A stretch of DNA of 64,000 nt from Micromonospora sp. MP36 (GTDB lineage Bacteria; Actinomycetota; Actinomycetes; Mycobacteriales; Micromonosporaceae). This document shows, one piece after another, positions 1 to 8,626 of this stretch. The notes below the pieces were generated by a model. That model was not told the origin of the DNA. It made no database searches and saw nothing but the letters and a program-made list of their open reading frames with translations. The stretch lies in contig NZ_VSFA01000030.1 in assembly GCF_008119785.1 (NCBI RefSeq), forward strand, positions 1 to 64,000, read 5' to 3'. Positions within the stretch are counted from its first letter, which is position 1; each line of letters begins with the position of its first letter. The position numbers and the translations under genes were made by a program.

Positions 1-48
1 TCCCGGAAACCCCATCCGACTCAGGATCGCTAAGCTGATCTGAGACGC

Positions 49-360
49 TCAGGCTATCTGACGAAGATCGTCTCCGTAGTCGAAGATGATCCGCAGCCTG
101 GCCCCGAGGGCATTCGCGTACCGGCTCAGCGTGGCCACCTCGTTGACGTCGAGGTCGCCGTTCTCGATCTGACTCACCCGGCCCGGCGTGACACCCATGA
201 GGTCGGCCACCTGCCGCTGGGTGAGCCCCAGCCGCTTCCGCTCTTCGGCGAGGTGGAAGGCGTGCACCCACGCCTCGGTGCGCGTCCGCTCCTCCTCGTA
301 CGCCGCGTCGTCCCCGCCGAGCTCGGCGCGAACCTCGTCCCAGTCGTAGAACTCCGTCAT
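49..360 (-). CDS. higA: HigA-type XRE-family antitoxin
   Basis: A 103-residue protein with an XRE helix-turn-helix at about residues 38-92; the recognition region reads LTQRQVADLMGVTPGRVSQI. It starts inside the last codons of the upstream toxin gene (4-nt overlap), so the pair is translationally coupled. In HigBA-type modules this protein neutralises the toxin and represses the shared promoter; a palindrome over the toxin start could be its operator. The N-terminal 35 residues are acidic and probably contact the toxin. The family is clear; the partnership is inferred from gene order, and the toxin-first order is typical of HigBA. Confidence 0.85.
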   Translation of the reverse strand: MTEFYDWDEVRAELGGDDAAYEEERTRTEAWVHAFHLAEERKRLGLTQRQVADLMGVTPGRVSQIENGDLDVNEVATLSRYANALGARLRIIFDYGDDLRQIA

Positions 361-749
361 GGCTCCCCCCTTCGCTCGCGCTCATTGTCGAGCCAGGCCT
401 TGTACGCAACCTCCGCCATCGGGATGTTCCGCTGATACCACCGGGTCCAGTCTCCCGCCTTGTTCCCGGCGACGAGCAGTACAGCCTGCGACCAGGGATC
501 GAAAACGAACAGCACCCGGATCGCCACGTCCCGACCCGACCGGGGCCGGAGCTCCTTGAGATTGCGGATGCTGCTGCCACGGAGTGTGTCCACGAGCGGG
601 CGTCCCAGCCCCGGCCCGACCTCCGCCAACTTGTCCACCGCGACCCGGACACTCTCATACGACGCTGGATCGCTCTGCCGCAGATCACGGAGCCATTGGC
701 GAACATCACCAGTGACCCGGACCGACCAACGTCCTCCGGCAGCACCCAT
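357..749 (-). CDS. higB: HigB/RelE-like toxin (phage Gp49-like family)
   Basis: A 130-residue basic protein with the hallmarks of HigB/Gp49-like toxins: a central strand ending in RPRSGRDVAIRVLFVFDP and a C-terminal region with the GNKAGDWTRWYQRNIPMAE stretch. Such toxins are ribosome-dependent mRNA interferases. Known members are about 110-120 residues, so the N-terminus may be slightly long, but the ATG at 749 lies 6 nt behind a good -10 box (TATAGT on the minus strand, 761 to 756), which supports a leaderless message starting here. It precedes and overlaps the antitoxin gene. Confidence 0.8.
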   Translation of the reverse strand: MGAAGGRWSVRVTGDVRQWLRDLRQSDPASYESVRVAVDKLAEVGPGLGRPLVDTLRGSSIRNLKELRPRSGRDVAIRVLFVFDPWSQAVLLVAGNKAGDWTRWYQRNIPMAEVAYKAWLDNERERRGEP

Positions 750-772
750 GGCTCAACTATAGCTTGAGCTAA
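747..772 (-). promoter_or_regulatory. Likely leaderless higBA promoter with palindromic operator
   Basis: On the minus strand TATAGT sits 6 nt before the toxin ATG, so transcription would start at or next to the start codon. The box is embedded in an inverted repeat: GCTCAA at 751-756 and TTGAGC at 764-769, with CTATAG in the centre. This is the layout expected for autorepression by the antitoxin. No clear -35 box is visible. Confidence 0.5.
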
Positions 773-797
773 ACATCGGGGCAGTGCACGCGGCCCG

Positions 798-1811
798 TCA
801 GCGGCCGTCGAGGAGGGGTTGGCGCGGGTCCCAGGGCGGGCCGCCGGCGGCGTCGCGGCGGCGGCGGGCGATGGCCGACAACGCCTCCAGGACCACCCGG
901 TTCCCCAGGTACGCGGTGATGTCGGCGTGGTCGTACGGCGGCGCCACCTCGACCACGTCCACCCCGACCACGGGCAGCTCGTAGCAGCAGCGCCGAACCG
1001 CGTCGAGGAGCTGCCGCGAGGTGAGCCCGCCCGGCTCCGGGGTGCCGGTGCCGGGGGCCATGCCCGGGTCGACCACGTCCACGTCGACGGAGAGGAAGAC
1101 CCCCTCGCACTCGTCGGTGGCGATCCCGAACGCCTCGGTCAGGCACTCGTCCAGGCCGCGCGAAACCACCTCGGTCATCTCGTACGACCGCATCCGCTGG
1201 CCGGCCATCCAGGTCAGCGTCTCCGGGCCGGGCCAGTAGCCGCGCAGGCCGATCTGGAGGAAGCGGTCGCCGCGTACCGCGCCGGACTCGATGAGCCGGC
1301 GCATCGGCTGGCCGTGCCCGTGCAGCGAGCCGAACTCGATGTCCCCGGTGTCGGCGTGCGCGTCGAAGTGCACCAGCGACACCCGGCCGAGCCCGTGGTG
1401 GCGGGCCACCCCGGTGGCGTCGGGCAGCGCGATGGAGTGGTCGCCGCCGAGCACGATCGGGATCGCTCCGGCGGCGGCCACCGCGTACACGGCGGTCTCC
1501 AGGGCGGCCAGCGACCGTTCGATGTCGCCGGAGAACATCTCCACGTCGCCCGCGTCGTAGACGCGGAGGTCCTGCAGGCCGTCCACCCGCAGGGCCAGGG
1601 ACGGGCGGGAGCCGTCGTGCGGCAGGTAGCAGGCCTGGCGGATGGCGGACGGGCCGAACCGGGTGCCCGGGCGGTGCGAGGTGCCGCCGTCGAAGGGTGC
1701 GCCGACGATCACCACGTCGGCGTCCGCGTAGGTGACCGGCTCCTGCAGGGTGCACGGGGGCACCCCGAGGAAGGTCACGTCGGGGCCGAACATCGGGCCG
1801 TAGCGGGTCAC
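798..1811 (-). CDS. speB: Agmatinase / ureohydrolase family protein
   Basis: A 337-residue ureohydrolase. The manganese-binding signatures are intact: GGDHS (122-126), DAHAD (150-154) and SVDVDVVDP (241-249), giving His125, Asp150, His152, Asp154, Asp243 and Asp245 as ligands. The family hydrolyses agmatine, guanidinobutyrate or related guanidino compounds to urea plus an amine. The GTG start at 1811 overlaps the stop of the upstream gene, so this is the last gene of the leftward polyamine operon, which favours agmatine-to-putrescine conversion. Guanidinobutyrase or guanidinopropionase activity cannot be excluded. A longer in-frame reading upstream of 1811 is only the shadow of the neighbouring gene. 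Confidence 0.88.
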   Translation of the reverse strand: MTRYGPMFGPDVTFLGVPPCTLQEPVTYADADVVIVGAPFDGGTSHRPGTRFGPSAIRQACYLPHDGSRPSLALRVDGLQDLRVYDAGDVEMFSGDIERSLAALETAVYAVAAAGAIPIVLGGDHSIALPDATGVARHHGLGRVSLVHFDAHADTGDIEFGSLHGHGQPMRRLIESGAVRGDRFLQIGLRGYWPGPETLTWMAGQRMRSYEMTEVVSRGLDECLTEAFGIATDECEGVFLSVDVDVVDPGMAPGTGTPEPGGLTSRQLLDAVRRCCYELPVVGVDVVEVAPPYDHADITAYLGNRVVLEALSAIARRRRDAAGGPPWDPRQPLLDGR

Positions 1812-3010
1812 CGCTCCTCCCTCCCCCACGGCGAGCCGTAGCTGGTCAGCAGGTCTAGGAAGGGCCTCGGGGGCAGCGCCTCCGGGCCGAGCACGCCGGT
1901 GCCGGACCAGGCGCCGGTGGCGAGCAGTTCCAACGCGACCACCGGGTTGACCGCGGTCTGCCAGACCACCGCCTGGTGGCCGTACTCCCGCATCGACCAC
2001 TCGTTGTCGACCACGTGGTAGAGGTAGACCCGCCGCGGCCGGCCGTCCACGCCGGTGCCGGTCACGTACGTCCCGGCGCAGGTCTTGCCGCGCATCCGGT
2101 CGCCGAGGGTGGCCGGGTCGGGCAGGCAGGCGGCCACGACATCGCGGGGAGAAACCGAAGCGCCGCCCACCCGCACCGGCTTCGTCGAGTCCAGGCCGAG
2201 CTTGTGCAGGGTCTTCAGCACCTGAATGAACTCGTCGCCGAGGCCGTACTTGAAAGTCACCCGTTTCGCCTTGACCCAGCGCGGGATCAGCAGCACCTCC
2301 TCGTGCTCCACGTTGACGCACTCGACCGGGCCGATCCCCGCCGGAAACTCGAACACCTCCGGCTCGGAGAACGGCGGGGTGGTGTACCAGCCCCGGTCGG
2401 CCGCCCAGATCACCGGCGGGTTGAGGCACTCCTCGATGGTGGTCCAGATGGAGAACGAGGGGGCGAAGTCGTAGCCGTCGACGGTGAGGTTGGCCCCGTC
2501 GCGTACCCCGATCTCGTCGATCTCGGTGAAGAGTTCGTCGGCGGCGTAGCGGGCGAAGACGTCGGAGAGGCCGGGTTCGACGCCGATGCCGCAGAGCGCC
2601 AGCCGGCCGGCGGCGGCCCACTGCTCAGCGAGAGCGAACTGGTCGTCGCCGAGCTTCACGCCGGTCTCCGCGTACGGCGCGGTCGGGTGCGGGTGCGACA
2701 GCGACATCGCCATGTCCAGGTAGTCGGCCCCGGCGGCGAACGCGCCCTTGAAGATCGGCATGACGAAGCGCGGGTCGACCGCGTTGAGCACGTGGGTGAT
2801 CCGGTGGTCCCGGCAGAGCGCGGCGACCGCCTCCGCCGACGAGGCGTCGAGCGGGGCGGCGACGAACCGGGCGTCGTGGTCCGCGACGGCCCGGCTGGCC
2901 CGGCCGAGGTCGTAGTCGGCGACCACCATGGTCTCGAAGAAGGAGCGGCGGGCGGCGATGGCGACGGCGGCGGAGCCGACCCCGCCGGCGCCGACGAGCA
3001 GGACGCGCAT
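1808..3010 (-). CDS. Saccharopine dehydrogenase-like NAD(P)-dependent oxidoreductase
   Basis: A 400-residue protein with an N-terminal Rossmann fold (MRVLLVGAGGVGSAAV, nucleotide-binding loop at residues 7-12) and the layout of the saccharopine dehydrogenase family. That family includes saccharopine dehydrogenase, homospermidine synthase and carboxy(nor)spermidine dehydrogenase, all acting on secondary amines formed from an amine and a carbonyl compound. It lies between an FAD amine oxidoreductase (1-nt TGATG overlap at 3010) and the agmatinase (4-nt overlap), so a polyamine substrate is likely. The exact reaction is not deducible; a carboxyspermidine-type role is only a hypothesis, because no carboxyspermidine decarboxylase is present here. 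Confidence 0.75.
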   Translation of the reverse strand: MRVLLVGAGGVGSAAVAIAARRSFFETMVVADYDLGRASRAVADHDARFVAAPLDASSAEAVAALCRDHRITHVLNAVDPRFVMPIFKGAFAAGADYLDMAMSLSHPHPTAPYAETGVKLGDDQFALAEQWAAAGRLALCGIGVEPGLSDVFARYAADELFTEIDEIGVRDGANLTVDGYDFAPSFSIWTTIEECLNPPVIWAADRGWYTTPPFSEPEVFEFPAGIGPVECVNVEHEEVLLIPRWVKAKRVTFKYGLGDEFIQVLKTLHKLGLDSTKPVRVGGASVSPRDVVAACLPDPATLGDRMRGKTCAGTYVTGTGVDGRPRRVYLYHVVDNEWSMREYGHQAVVWQTAVNPVVALELLATGAWSGTGVLGPEALPPRPFLDLLTSYGSPWGREER

Positions 3011-4431
3011 CAGGAATCGAACCCCAGTCCAAGACGATCAAGCGTACGGAGCCACCCGTTGCGCCGCCCCTGGCGCGCGTCGGCGCGGGCGAGTGACCAG
3101 CGGGTGAGGTTGATGCCGGCGGCGCGGAACGGCTCCGGCGGGAACGGCAGCGGCTTGCTGCGCACCAGGTCGAGCCGGGTCAGCGGGGTCTCCTCCCCGC
3201 CGAGCAGGTCGAGCATCACCCGGGCGCCGAACCGGGTGGCCCCGACCCCGAGCCCGGTGAACCCGGCCGCGTACGCCAGCCGTCCGGAGTAGGCGGTGCC
3301 GAAGAACGGGCAGAACCGGGTGCAGGTGTCGATCACCCCGCCCCAGCGGTGGCTGAACCGGAGGCCCGCCAACTGTGGAAACGTGGTGAAGAAGTGCTCG
3401 GCCAGCGCGGTGAAGGTGGCCTGCCGCTGCTCCAGTTCGGGGGCCATCCGGTTGCCGTAGTGGTAGACCGCGTCGTACCCGCCGAACAGGATCCGGCCGT
3501 CGGCGGTGATCCGGTAGTAGTGGAACTGGTTGCCGACGTCGGCCAGCCCTTGCCGGTTGGCCCAGCCGACCGCCTCGCGCTGCGCCGCCGACAGCGGCTC
3601 GGTCATCAGCGTGTAGTCGTAGACCGGCACCAGCCAGGCGCGCAGCCGGCGCAGCAGCGGCGGGAACGCGTTGCTGGCCAGCACCACCCGCCGGGCCCGC
3701 ACCGTGCCGGGTGCCCCGTCCGGGCCGCCGGCCGTCGCCGCGCGCAGGCCGCCGCCGTCGCCGGCCAGCCCGGTGACCCGGGTGTGCTCGTGGAGTCGTA
3801 CGCCTAGGTCGAGGGCGGCGCGGCGGAGGCCCCAGGCGAGCTTCGCCGGGTCGAGCATGGCCACTCGGTCCCGGTCCCACATCCCGCCGAGGTACGTTGG
3901 CGAGGCCACCTCGGCGCGTACCTCGTCGCGGTCGAGCAGCCGGACGTCGTGGCCGTACCGGCGGGCCAGCTCGGCGTCCTCGGCGAGCCCGGCGATTTGG
4001 TACGGCTCGACGGCGACCGCCATTTCGCCGGTCCGCTCGAAGTCGCAGTCGATGCCGTACCGGGCCACGGTGGCGGCGATGGCGGCCAGGTTTTCCCGGC
4101 CGAGCCGCTCCAGTTCGTCGATCTCGCCGGGGAACCGGTCGACGCCGTTGGCCAGGCCGTGGGTGAGCGAGGCGGCGCAGAAGCCGCCGTTACGCCCCGA
4201 CGCGGCCCAGCCGCAGGTGCCCGCCTCGACCAGGAGCACGTCCCGGTCCGGGTCGGCTTCCTTGGCGAGCAGGGCGGTCCAGAGGCCGGAGTATCCGCCG
4301 CCGACCACCAGCAGGTCGGCGTCGTGCGTGCCGGTCAGCGGCGGCAGCGGGTCGGGGCGTTCTGGTCGGTCGAGCCAGTACGGGACGGGCGCGGCGTCGG
4401 TCAGCGCCCGGCCGGTATGCGGGAGCTTCAT
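3010..4431 (-). CDS. FAD-dependent amine oxidoreductase (DAO family, PuuB-like)
   Basis: A 473-residue flavoprotein with an N-terminal dinucleotide-binding motif (LLVVGGGYSGLWTA, glycines at 44-49), an acidic ribose-binding residue near position 69 and the GRNGGFCAAS motif (79-88) typical of gamma-glutamylputrescine oxidase and related DAO-family enzymes. It probably oxidises a polyamine or its gamma-glutamyl derivative to an aldehyde. The ATG at 4431 overlaps the potC stop (ATGA), which fixes the start; in-frame codons further upstream are shadow sequence inside potC. A second, related oxidoreductase lies at 11650. Confidence 0.82.
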   Translation of the reverse strand: MKLPHTGRALTDAAPVPYWLDRPERPDPLPPLTGTHDADLLVVGGGYSGLWTALLAKEADPDRDVLLVEAGTCGWAASGRNGGFCAASLTHGLANGVDRFPGEIDELERLGRENLAAIAATVARYGIDCDFERTGEMAVAVEPYQIAGLAEDAELARRYGHDVRLLDRDEVRAEVASPTYLGGMWDRDRVAMLDPAKLAWGLRRAALDLGVRLHEHTRVTGLAGDGGGLRAATAGGPDGAPGTVRARRVVLASNAFPPLLRRLRAWLVPVYDYTLMTEPLSAAQREAVGWANRQGLADVGNQFHYYRITADGRILFGGYDAVYHYGNRMAPELEQRQATFTALAEHFFTTFPQLAGLRFSHRWGGVIDTCTRFCPFFGTAYSGRLAYAAGFTGLGVGATRFGARVMLDLLGGEETPLTRLDLVRSKPLPFPPEPFRAAGINLTRWSLARADARQGRRNGWLRTLDRLGLGFDS

Positions 4432-5300
4432 GGCCGGCTCTTGGCCGTTCCGGCGCCCACTGCGGGGGCCGTGAGGGCCGCCCGCCGGGCCCGCCGGCCG
4501 CGCAGCGAGCTGGCCCCGACGAGCAGCAGCGCGATCACGAACATCGCCGTACCGATGACGTTGACCTGTGGCGGGATGCCGCGCTGGGCGGCGCCCCAGA
4601 CGTACATCGGGAAGGTGACGGTGGTGCCGGCGTTGAAGTTCGTGATGATGAAGTCGTCGAAGCTGAGCGAGAACGCGAGCAGCGCGGCGGCCAGGATGCC
4701 AGGTAGCACCAGGGGCAGGGTGATCCGCCGGAAGGTCTGCCACTCGCTGGCGTACAGGTCCATGGCGGCCTCCTCCAACCGCCGGTCCATGCCGGCGAGC
4801 CGGGCCTTCACGGTGACCACCACGAACGACACGCAGAACATCACGTGCGCGATGACGATGGTCCAGAAGCCCTGCGGCACGCCGAAGCCGAAGATGGCTC
4901 GGAGCTGGTTGTCGGACCAGACGAAGAGCGCGAGCAGCGAGGTACCCATCACCAGTTCGGGGGTTGCCATCGGCAGGAAGATCAGCAGGTTGATCCCGGA
5001 CCGGCCGCGGAACCGGTGCCGGACCAGCGCGAACGCCATCAGCGTGCCGAGCACGGTGGAAACGACCGTGGCGATGAAGCCGATCTGGACGCTGCGGACG
5101 ACCGCGTCGCACATGTCCGACGTGGCGCAGGGGTGCGTCCAGTTGTCCAGGGTGAACTCGTTGAAGTCGTAGGAGAGCCGGCTCGCCGGGCGGTTGAAGG
5201 AGAGGCCGGCAACCACCATGATCGGCAGCGAGAGGTAGGCCAGGACGAGCAGGGCCACGCCCATCACCCACCGGTCGGCCAGCCAACGCGAGATCCTCAC
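4428..5300 (-). CDS. potC: Spermidine/putrescine ABC transporter permease PotC
   Basis: A 290-residue inner-membrane protein with about six hydrophobic segments and the EAA loop of importer permeases (EEAAMDLYASEWQTFRRITL), which docks on the ATPase. This loop and its place after potB match the PotC subunit of polyamine importers. It overlaps potB by 4 nt and the FAD oxidoreductase by 4 nt, so import and oxidation are co-expressed. Substrate is inferred from the operon and from the binding protein PotD. Confidence 0.87.
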   Translation of the reverse strand: MRISRWLADRWVMGVALLVLAYLSLPIMVVAGLSFNRPASRLSYDFNEFTLDNWTHPCATSDMCDAVVRSVQIGFIATVVSTVLGTLMAFALVRHRFRGRSGINLLIFLPMATPELVMGTSLLALFVWSDNQLRAIFGFGVPQGFWTIVIAHVMFCVSFVVVTVKARLAGMDRRLEEAAMDLYASEWQTFRRITLPLVLPGILAAALLAFSLSFDDFIITNFNAGTTVTFPMYVWGAAQRGIPPQVNVIGTAMFVIALLLVGASSLRGRRARRAALTAPAVGAGTAKSRP

Positions 5301-6205
5301 AGCACCTCCTCCGTGCCGGCCTTGCGCAGGTAGACGAAGACGATCGCGAGGATCGCCGCCATCAGCAGGAACGACAGGGCCGCACCCTGCGGGTAGTCCA
5401 GCCGGACCAGGAACGCCGAGTCGATGACGTTGCCGATCATGTATTCGTTCGGCGTGCCGAGCAGTTCGGCGTTGATGTAGTCACCGGTCGCCGGGATGAA
5501 GAAGAGCAGCGTGCCGGCGATCAGGCCGGGCATGGACAGCGGCAGGGTGACCTTCTGGAAGGCCCGCAGCGGGCTCGCGTACAGGTCGCTCGCCGCCTCC
5601 AGCAGGCGCGGGTCCAGCCGCTCCATGTTCGCGTACAGCGGCAGCACCAGGAAGGGCAGGAAGTTGTACGTGAGGCCGAGCACCACCGCCACCGGCGTGG
5701 CCAGCAGCCGGCCGTCCGGCCCGAGCAGGTGCACGTCCCGCAGCAGCCCGACCACCCAGCCGTTGTCCGACAGGATGGTCTTCCAGGCCAGCGTCCGGAC
5801 CAGGAAGCTGGTGAACATCGGCGCGACCACGGCGACCAGCAGCAGGTTCTTCCAGCGGCCCGCCTTCTGCGCGATCGCGTACGCCAGCGGGTAGCCCATC
5901 AGCAGGGCCAGCACCAGCGCGATCGCCGAGTAGAGGAACGACCGGACGAACTGCGGCCAGTACGCCTGCAACGCCTCCGGGTAGTTGCCGACGGCCCCGG
6001 TCATCGCGTACCCGGTGGAGAGGGATCCGCTCGGGTCGTAGAGGCTGGTCGCGGCGAGTTGGAGCAGCGGCAGGGCGAAGAAGATCAGCAGCCAGGCCGC
6101 CCCCGGCAGCAGCAGCAGGTACGGCAGTGCCCGGTGGCGTCCCCGGCGGGGTGGCGGCGGGGCCGCCTGTCCCGACGGGGTCGGTACGTGGGCCAGGGCG
6201 GTCAT
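5297..6205 (-). CDS. potB: Spermidine/putrescine ABC transporter permease PotB
   Basis: A 302-residue permease with an N-terminal Pro-rich cytoplasmic tail, about six membrane spans and the EAA-loop motif EAASDLYASPLRAFQKVTLP. It is the partner of PotC. The ATG at 6205 overlaps the stop of a 27-codon linker ORF (ATGA). The linker separates it from potA, so coupling to the ATPase gene is kept despite a 76-nt gap. Confidence 0.87.
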   Translation of the reverse strand: MTALAHVPTPSGQAAPPPPRRGRHRALPYLLLLPGAAWLLIFFALPLLQLAATSLYDPSGSLSTGYAMTGAVGNYPEALQAYWPQFVRSFLYSAIALVLALLMGYPLAYAIAQKAGRWKNLLLVAVVAPMFTSFLVRTLAWKTILSDNGWVVGLLRDVHLLGPDGRLLATPVAVVLGLTYNFLPFLVLPLYANMERLDPRLLEAASDLYASPLRAFQKVTLPLSMPGLIAGTLLFFIPATGDYINAELLGTPNEYMIGNVIDSAFLVRLDYPQGAALSFLLMAAILAIVFVYLRKAGTEEVL

Positions 6206-6285
6206 GGCGCCACCTCGCTGCGCTCGGCGTCACCATGACCTGGCACTGGACTGAGCCGAATGGTTCGCTCGCTGCGCTCGCTCAT
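6202..6285 (-). CDS. Tiny linker ORF between potA and potB built from a repeated motif
   Basis: A 27-codon reading frame begins at an ATG that overlaps the potA stop (ATGA, 6285) and ends in a TGA that overlaps the potB ATG (ATGA, 6205). The DNA contains GAGCGCAGCGAG twice on the minus strand (within 6213-6225 and 6268-6280), giving Ser-Glu-Arg-Ser-Glu-Arg near the start and Ala-Glu-Arg-Ser-Glu near the end. It looks like an inserted short dispersed repeat that preserves translational coupling rather than a functional peptide. I recall similar SERSER-starting frames in Micromonospora genomes, but could not check. Confidence 0.4.
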   Translation of the reverse strand: MSERSERTIRLSPVPGHGDAERSEVAP

Positions 6286-7445
6286 GAGAGCGCACCCACG
6301 GGTGGCTGGTCGAGCAGCGGGGTGGTCTGGTCGTCCGCACCGGAATCGCGGGGCAGCAGGAACGCGTGCCGCGGGTCCCAGTGCGCCACCACCGTGGCGC
6401 CGAGCGGCAGTTGGCCGCCGACCCCGCTGTTGGCCGAGAACGCGGACAGCTCGCTGCCCCACGCCGTCCGCACCAGATACTGGGTGCTCACGCCGACGTA
6501 GGAGGCGTCGGTCACCACACCGCCGACGTGCTGGTGGCCGGCGGGCACCTGGTCGGGGCGCTCGACCAGGTGCAGCTTCTCCGGACGTACCCCGAGGAAG
6601 ACCGGGCCCTGGTCGGCGCGGGCCCGCCCGGCGGGCACCGAGAAGCGCAGGCCGTGCGCGGTGACCAGCACCTCGTCCCCGCTCGGCCCGGGGGCCTCGC
6701 CGGCCAGCAGGTTGGACTGGCCGAGGAAGTTCGCCACGAACGCGGTGGCCGGATACTCGTAGAGGTCCGCCGGGGTGCCGAGCTGCTCGATCTGCCCGGC
6801 GTTCATCACCGCGACCGTGTCGGCCATGGTCATGGCCTCCTCCTGGTCGTGGGTGACGTGCACGAAGGTGATGCCGACCTCGGTCTGGATCCGCTTCAGC
6901 TCGATCTGCATCTGCCGGCGCAGCTTCAGGTCGAGCGCGCCGAGCGGCTCGTCGAGCAGCAGCACCTGCGGGTGGTTGATCAGCGCGCGGGCCAGCGCGA
7001 CCCGCTGCTGCTGCCCGCCGGAGAGCTGGGCCGGCTTGCGCCGGCCGTACCCTTCGAGCTGTACCAGCGCGAGCATCCGCTCGACCTGGTCGGTGACGTT
7101 GCGGATGCCCCGTCGGCGCAACCCGAAGGCCACGTTCTCCTGGATGTCGAGGTGCGGGAAGAGCGCGTAGCTCTGGAACACGGTGTTCACCGGCCGCTTG
7201 TACGGTCGCAGCCCGGCGATGTCCCGGTCGCCGAGCAGCACCTGCCCGCTGGTCGGCTCCTCCAGCCCGGCGATCATCCGCAGCGTGGTGGTCTTGCCGC
7301 AGCCGGACGCCCCGAGCAGGGCGAAGAACGAGCCCTGCGGGACGGTCAGGCTGAGGTCGTCCACGGCGGTGAAGACGCCGAACCGCTTGGTCAGGTTGGC
7401 CAGCCGCAGGTCGCCGGCCGGTGTGTCGTGTCCCATCGTGATCAT
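6282..7445 (-). CDS. potA: Spermidine/putrescine ABC transporter ATP-binding protein PotA
   Basis: A 387-residue ATPase with Walker A GASGCGKTTT (45-54), the Q-loop near residue 91, signature LSGGQQQR (141-148), Walker B LLLDEP (162-167) and the switch histidine in FVHVTHDQEE. The last 100 residues form the TOBE-type regulatory domain usual for PotA. It energises uptake through PotB and PotC. ATG 7445 overlaps the potD stop; a second ATG nine nucleotides inside (7436) is an equally reasonable start. Confidence 0.9.
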   Translation of the reverse strand: MITMGHDTPAGDLRLANLTKRFGVFTAVDDLSLTVPQGSFFALLGASGCGKTTTLRMIAGLEEPTSGQVLLGDRDIAGLRPYKRPVNTVFQSYALFPHLDIQENVAFGLRRRGIRNVTDQVERMLALVQLEGYGRRKPAQLSGGQQQRVALARALINHPQVLLLDEPLGALDLKLRRQMQIELKRIQTEVGITFVHVTHDQEEAMTMADTVAVMNAGQIEQLGTPADLYEYPATAFVANFLGQSNLLAGEAPGPSGDEVLVTAHGLRFSVPAGRARADQGPVFLGVRPEKLHLVERPDQVPAGHQHVGGVVTDASYVGVSTQYLVRTAWGSELSAFSANSGVGGQLPLGATVVAHWDPRHAFLLPRDSGADDQTTPLLDQPPVGALS

Positions 7446-8626
7446 GCCCCGATGACCTTCTGGAACTTGGCCTCGTACTCCTTCTCCTGCTTCTCGTCCA
7501 GGGCCATGAAGCCCCGGGCCTTCGACAGCAGTGCCTCATCGGGGAAGATGAGCGGGTTCTTGGCCAGGTCCGGATCGATCTTCTCCATCTCCGCCTGCGC
7601 GCCCTTGACCGGGCAGATGTAGTTGACGTACGCGGCGAGCCGCGCCGCCACCGCCGGGTCGTAGTAGTAGTTGATCAGCTCTTCGGCGTTGGCCTTGTGG
7701 CTGGACCTGTTCGGCACCAGCATGTTGTCCGACCAGAGCATCACGCCGGACTCCGGCGGCACGAACTTGATGTTGTCGTTCTCGAAGCCGAGCTGGATCA
7801 CGTCGCCGGACCAGGCGATGCAGGCGGCGATGTCGCCCTTGTTGAGGTCCTGCGAGTAGTCGTTGCCGGTGAACTTGCGGATCTGCCCGGAGTCGACGGC
7901 CCGCTGCAACTTGGCCAGCGCGTCGTCGAACTGGGCGGTGGTGAAGTCCGCCGGGTTGTGGCCGTTGGACTGGAGCAGCAGGCCCATGGTGTCCCGCATC
8001 TCCGACAGCGCGGTCACCTTGCCCTTGAGGTCCGGGCGGGTGAGCAGTTCGTCGACCGTGCGGATCTCCTTGGTCACCTTCGCGTTGTAGGCGAGCCCGG
8101 ACAGACCCGACTGCCACGGGACGGAGAGCTGGCGGTCCGCATCGAAGGTCACATTGCGCAGTGAGGGCAGCAGGTTGGCCTCGACGTTGGGCAGCTTGGC
8201 CTTGTCCAGCTTCTGGATCCAGCCGAGCCGGATCATCCGGGCGGCCATCCAGTCGGTGAGCACCATGAGGTCCCGCCCAGTGGGCTGGCAGCTGGCGAGC
8301 TGCGTCTGCACCTTGCCGAAGAACTCGTTGTTGTCGTTGATGTCCTCGGTGTAGGTCACCTGGATGCCGGTCTTGGCGATGAAGGCGTCCACGGTGGGCC
8401 GCTTGGACTCGTCCTTCTCGTCGACGTCGATGTACTGCGGCCAGTTGGAGAAGGCCAGCTTCTTCTCCGTCGCGGAGAGGTCCTCGCTCTTGCAGCCGGC
8501 CTCGGTCTGCTGGGCGCCCTTCGTGCCGCAGCCGGCCAGCGTGCCCGCCATGGCGAACAGTGCGGCCGAGCCGAGGGTGCCGGTGAGCAGACCACGCCGG
8601 GTGAGGGGCCGGAGGTGACTACGCAT
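7442..8626 (-). CDS. potD: Polyamine-binding lipoprotein PotD
   Basis: A 394-residue extracellular solute-binding protein. It has a twin-arginine signal (TRRGLLTG, Arg10-Arg11), a hydrophobic stretch and a lipobox LAGC with the lipidated Cys at residue 33. The mature part resembles PotD/PotF proteins (KLAFSNWPQYIDV near the start; the WAGDVIQ-type segment appears as AWSGDVIQLG). It captures putrescine or spermidine for PotABC. As first gene of the leftward operon, it is transcribed divergently from the Lrp-type regulator. Confidence 0.88.
   Translation of the reverse strand: MRSHLRPLTRRGLLTGTLGSAALFAMAGTLAGCGTKGAQQTEAGCKSEDLSATEKKLAFSNWPQYIDVDEKDESKRPTVDAFIAKTGIQVTYTEDINDNNEFFGKVQTQLASCQPTGRDLMVLTDWMAARMIRLGWIQKLDKAKLPNVEANLLPSLRNVTFDADRQLSVPWQSGLSGLAYNAKVTKEIRTVDELLTRPDLKGKVTALSEMRDTMGLLLQSNGHNPADFTTAQFDDALAKLQRAVDSGQIRKFTGNDYSQDLNKGDIAACIAWSGDVIQLGFENDNIKFVPPESGVMLWSDNMLVPNRSSHKANAEELINYYYDPAVAARLAAYVNYICPVKGAQAEMEKIDPDLAKNPLIFPDEALLSKARGFMALDEKQEKEYEAKFQKVIGA

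Noticed and set aside
49..749. Left-edge toxin-antitoxin pair as part of a prophage
   Set aside because: No integrase, capsid or other phage gene is seen, and the next genes are chromosomal polyamine genes. The Gp49-like family name does not imply a phage origin here.
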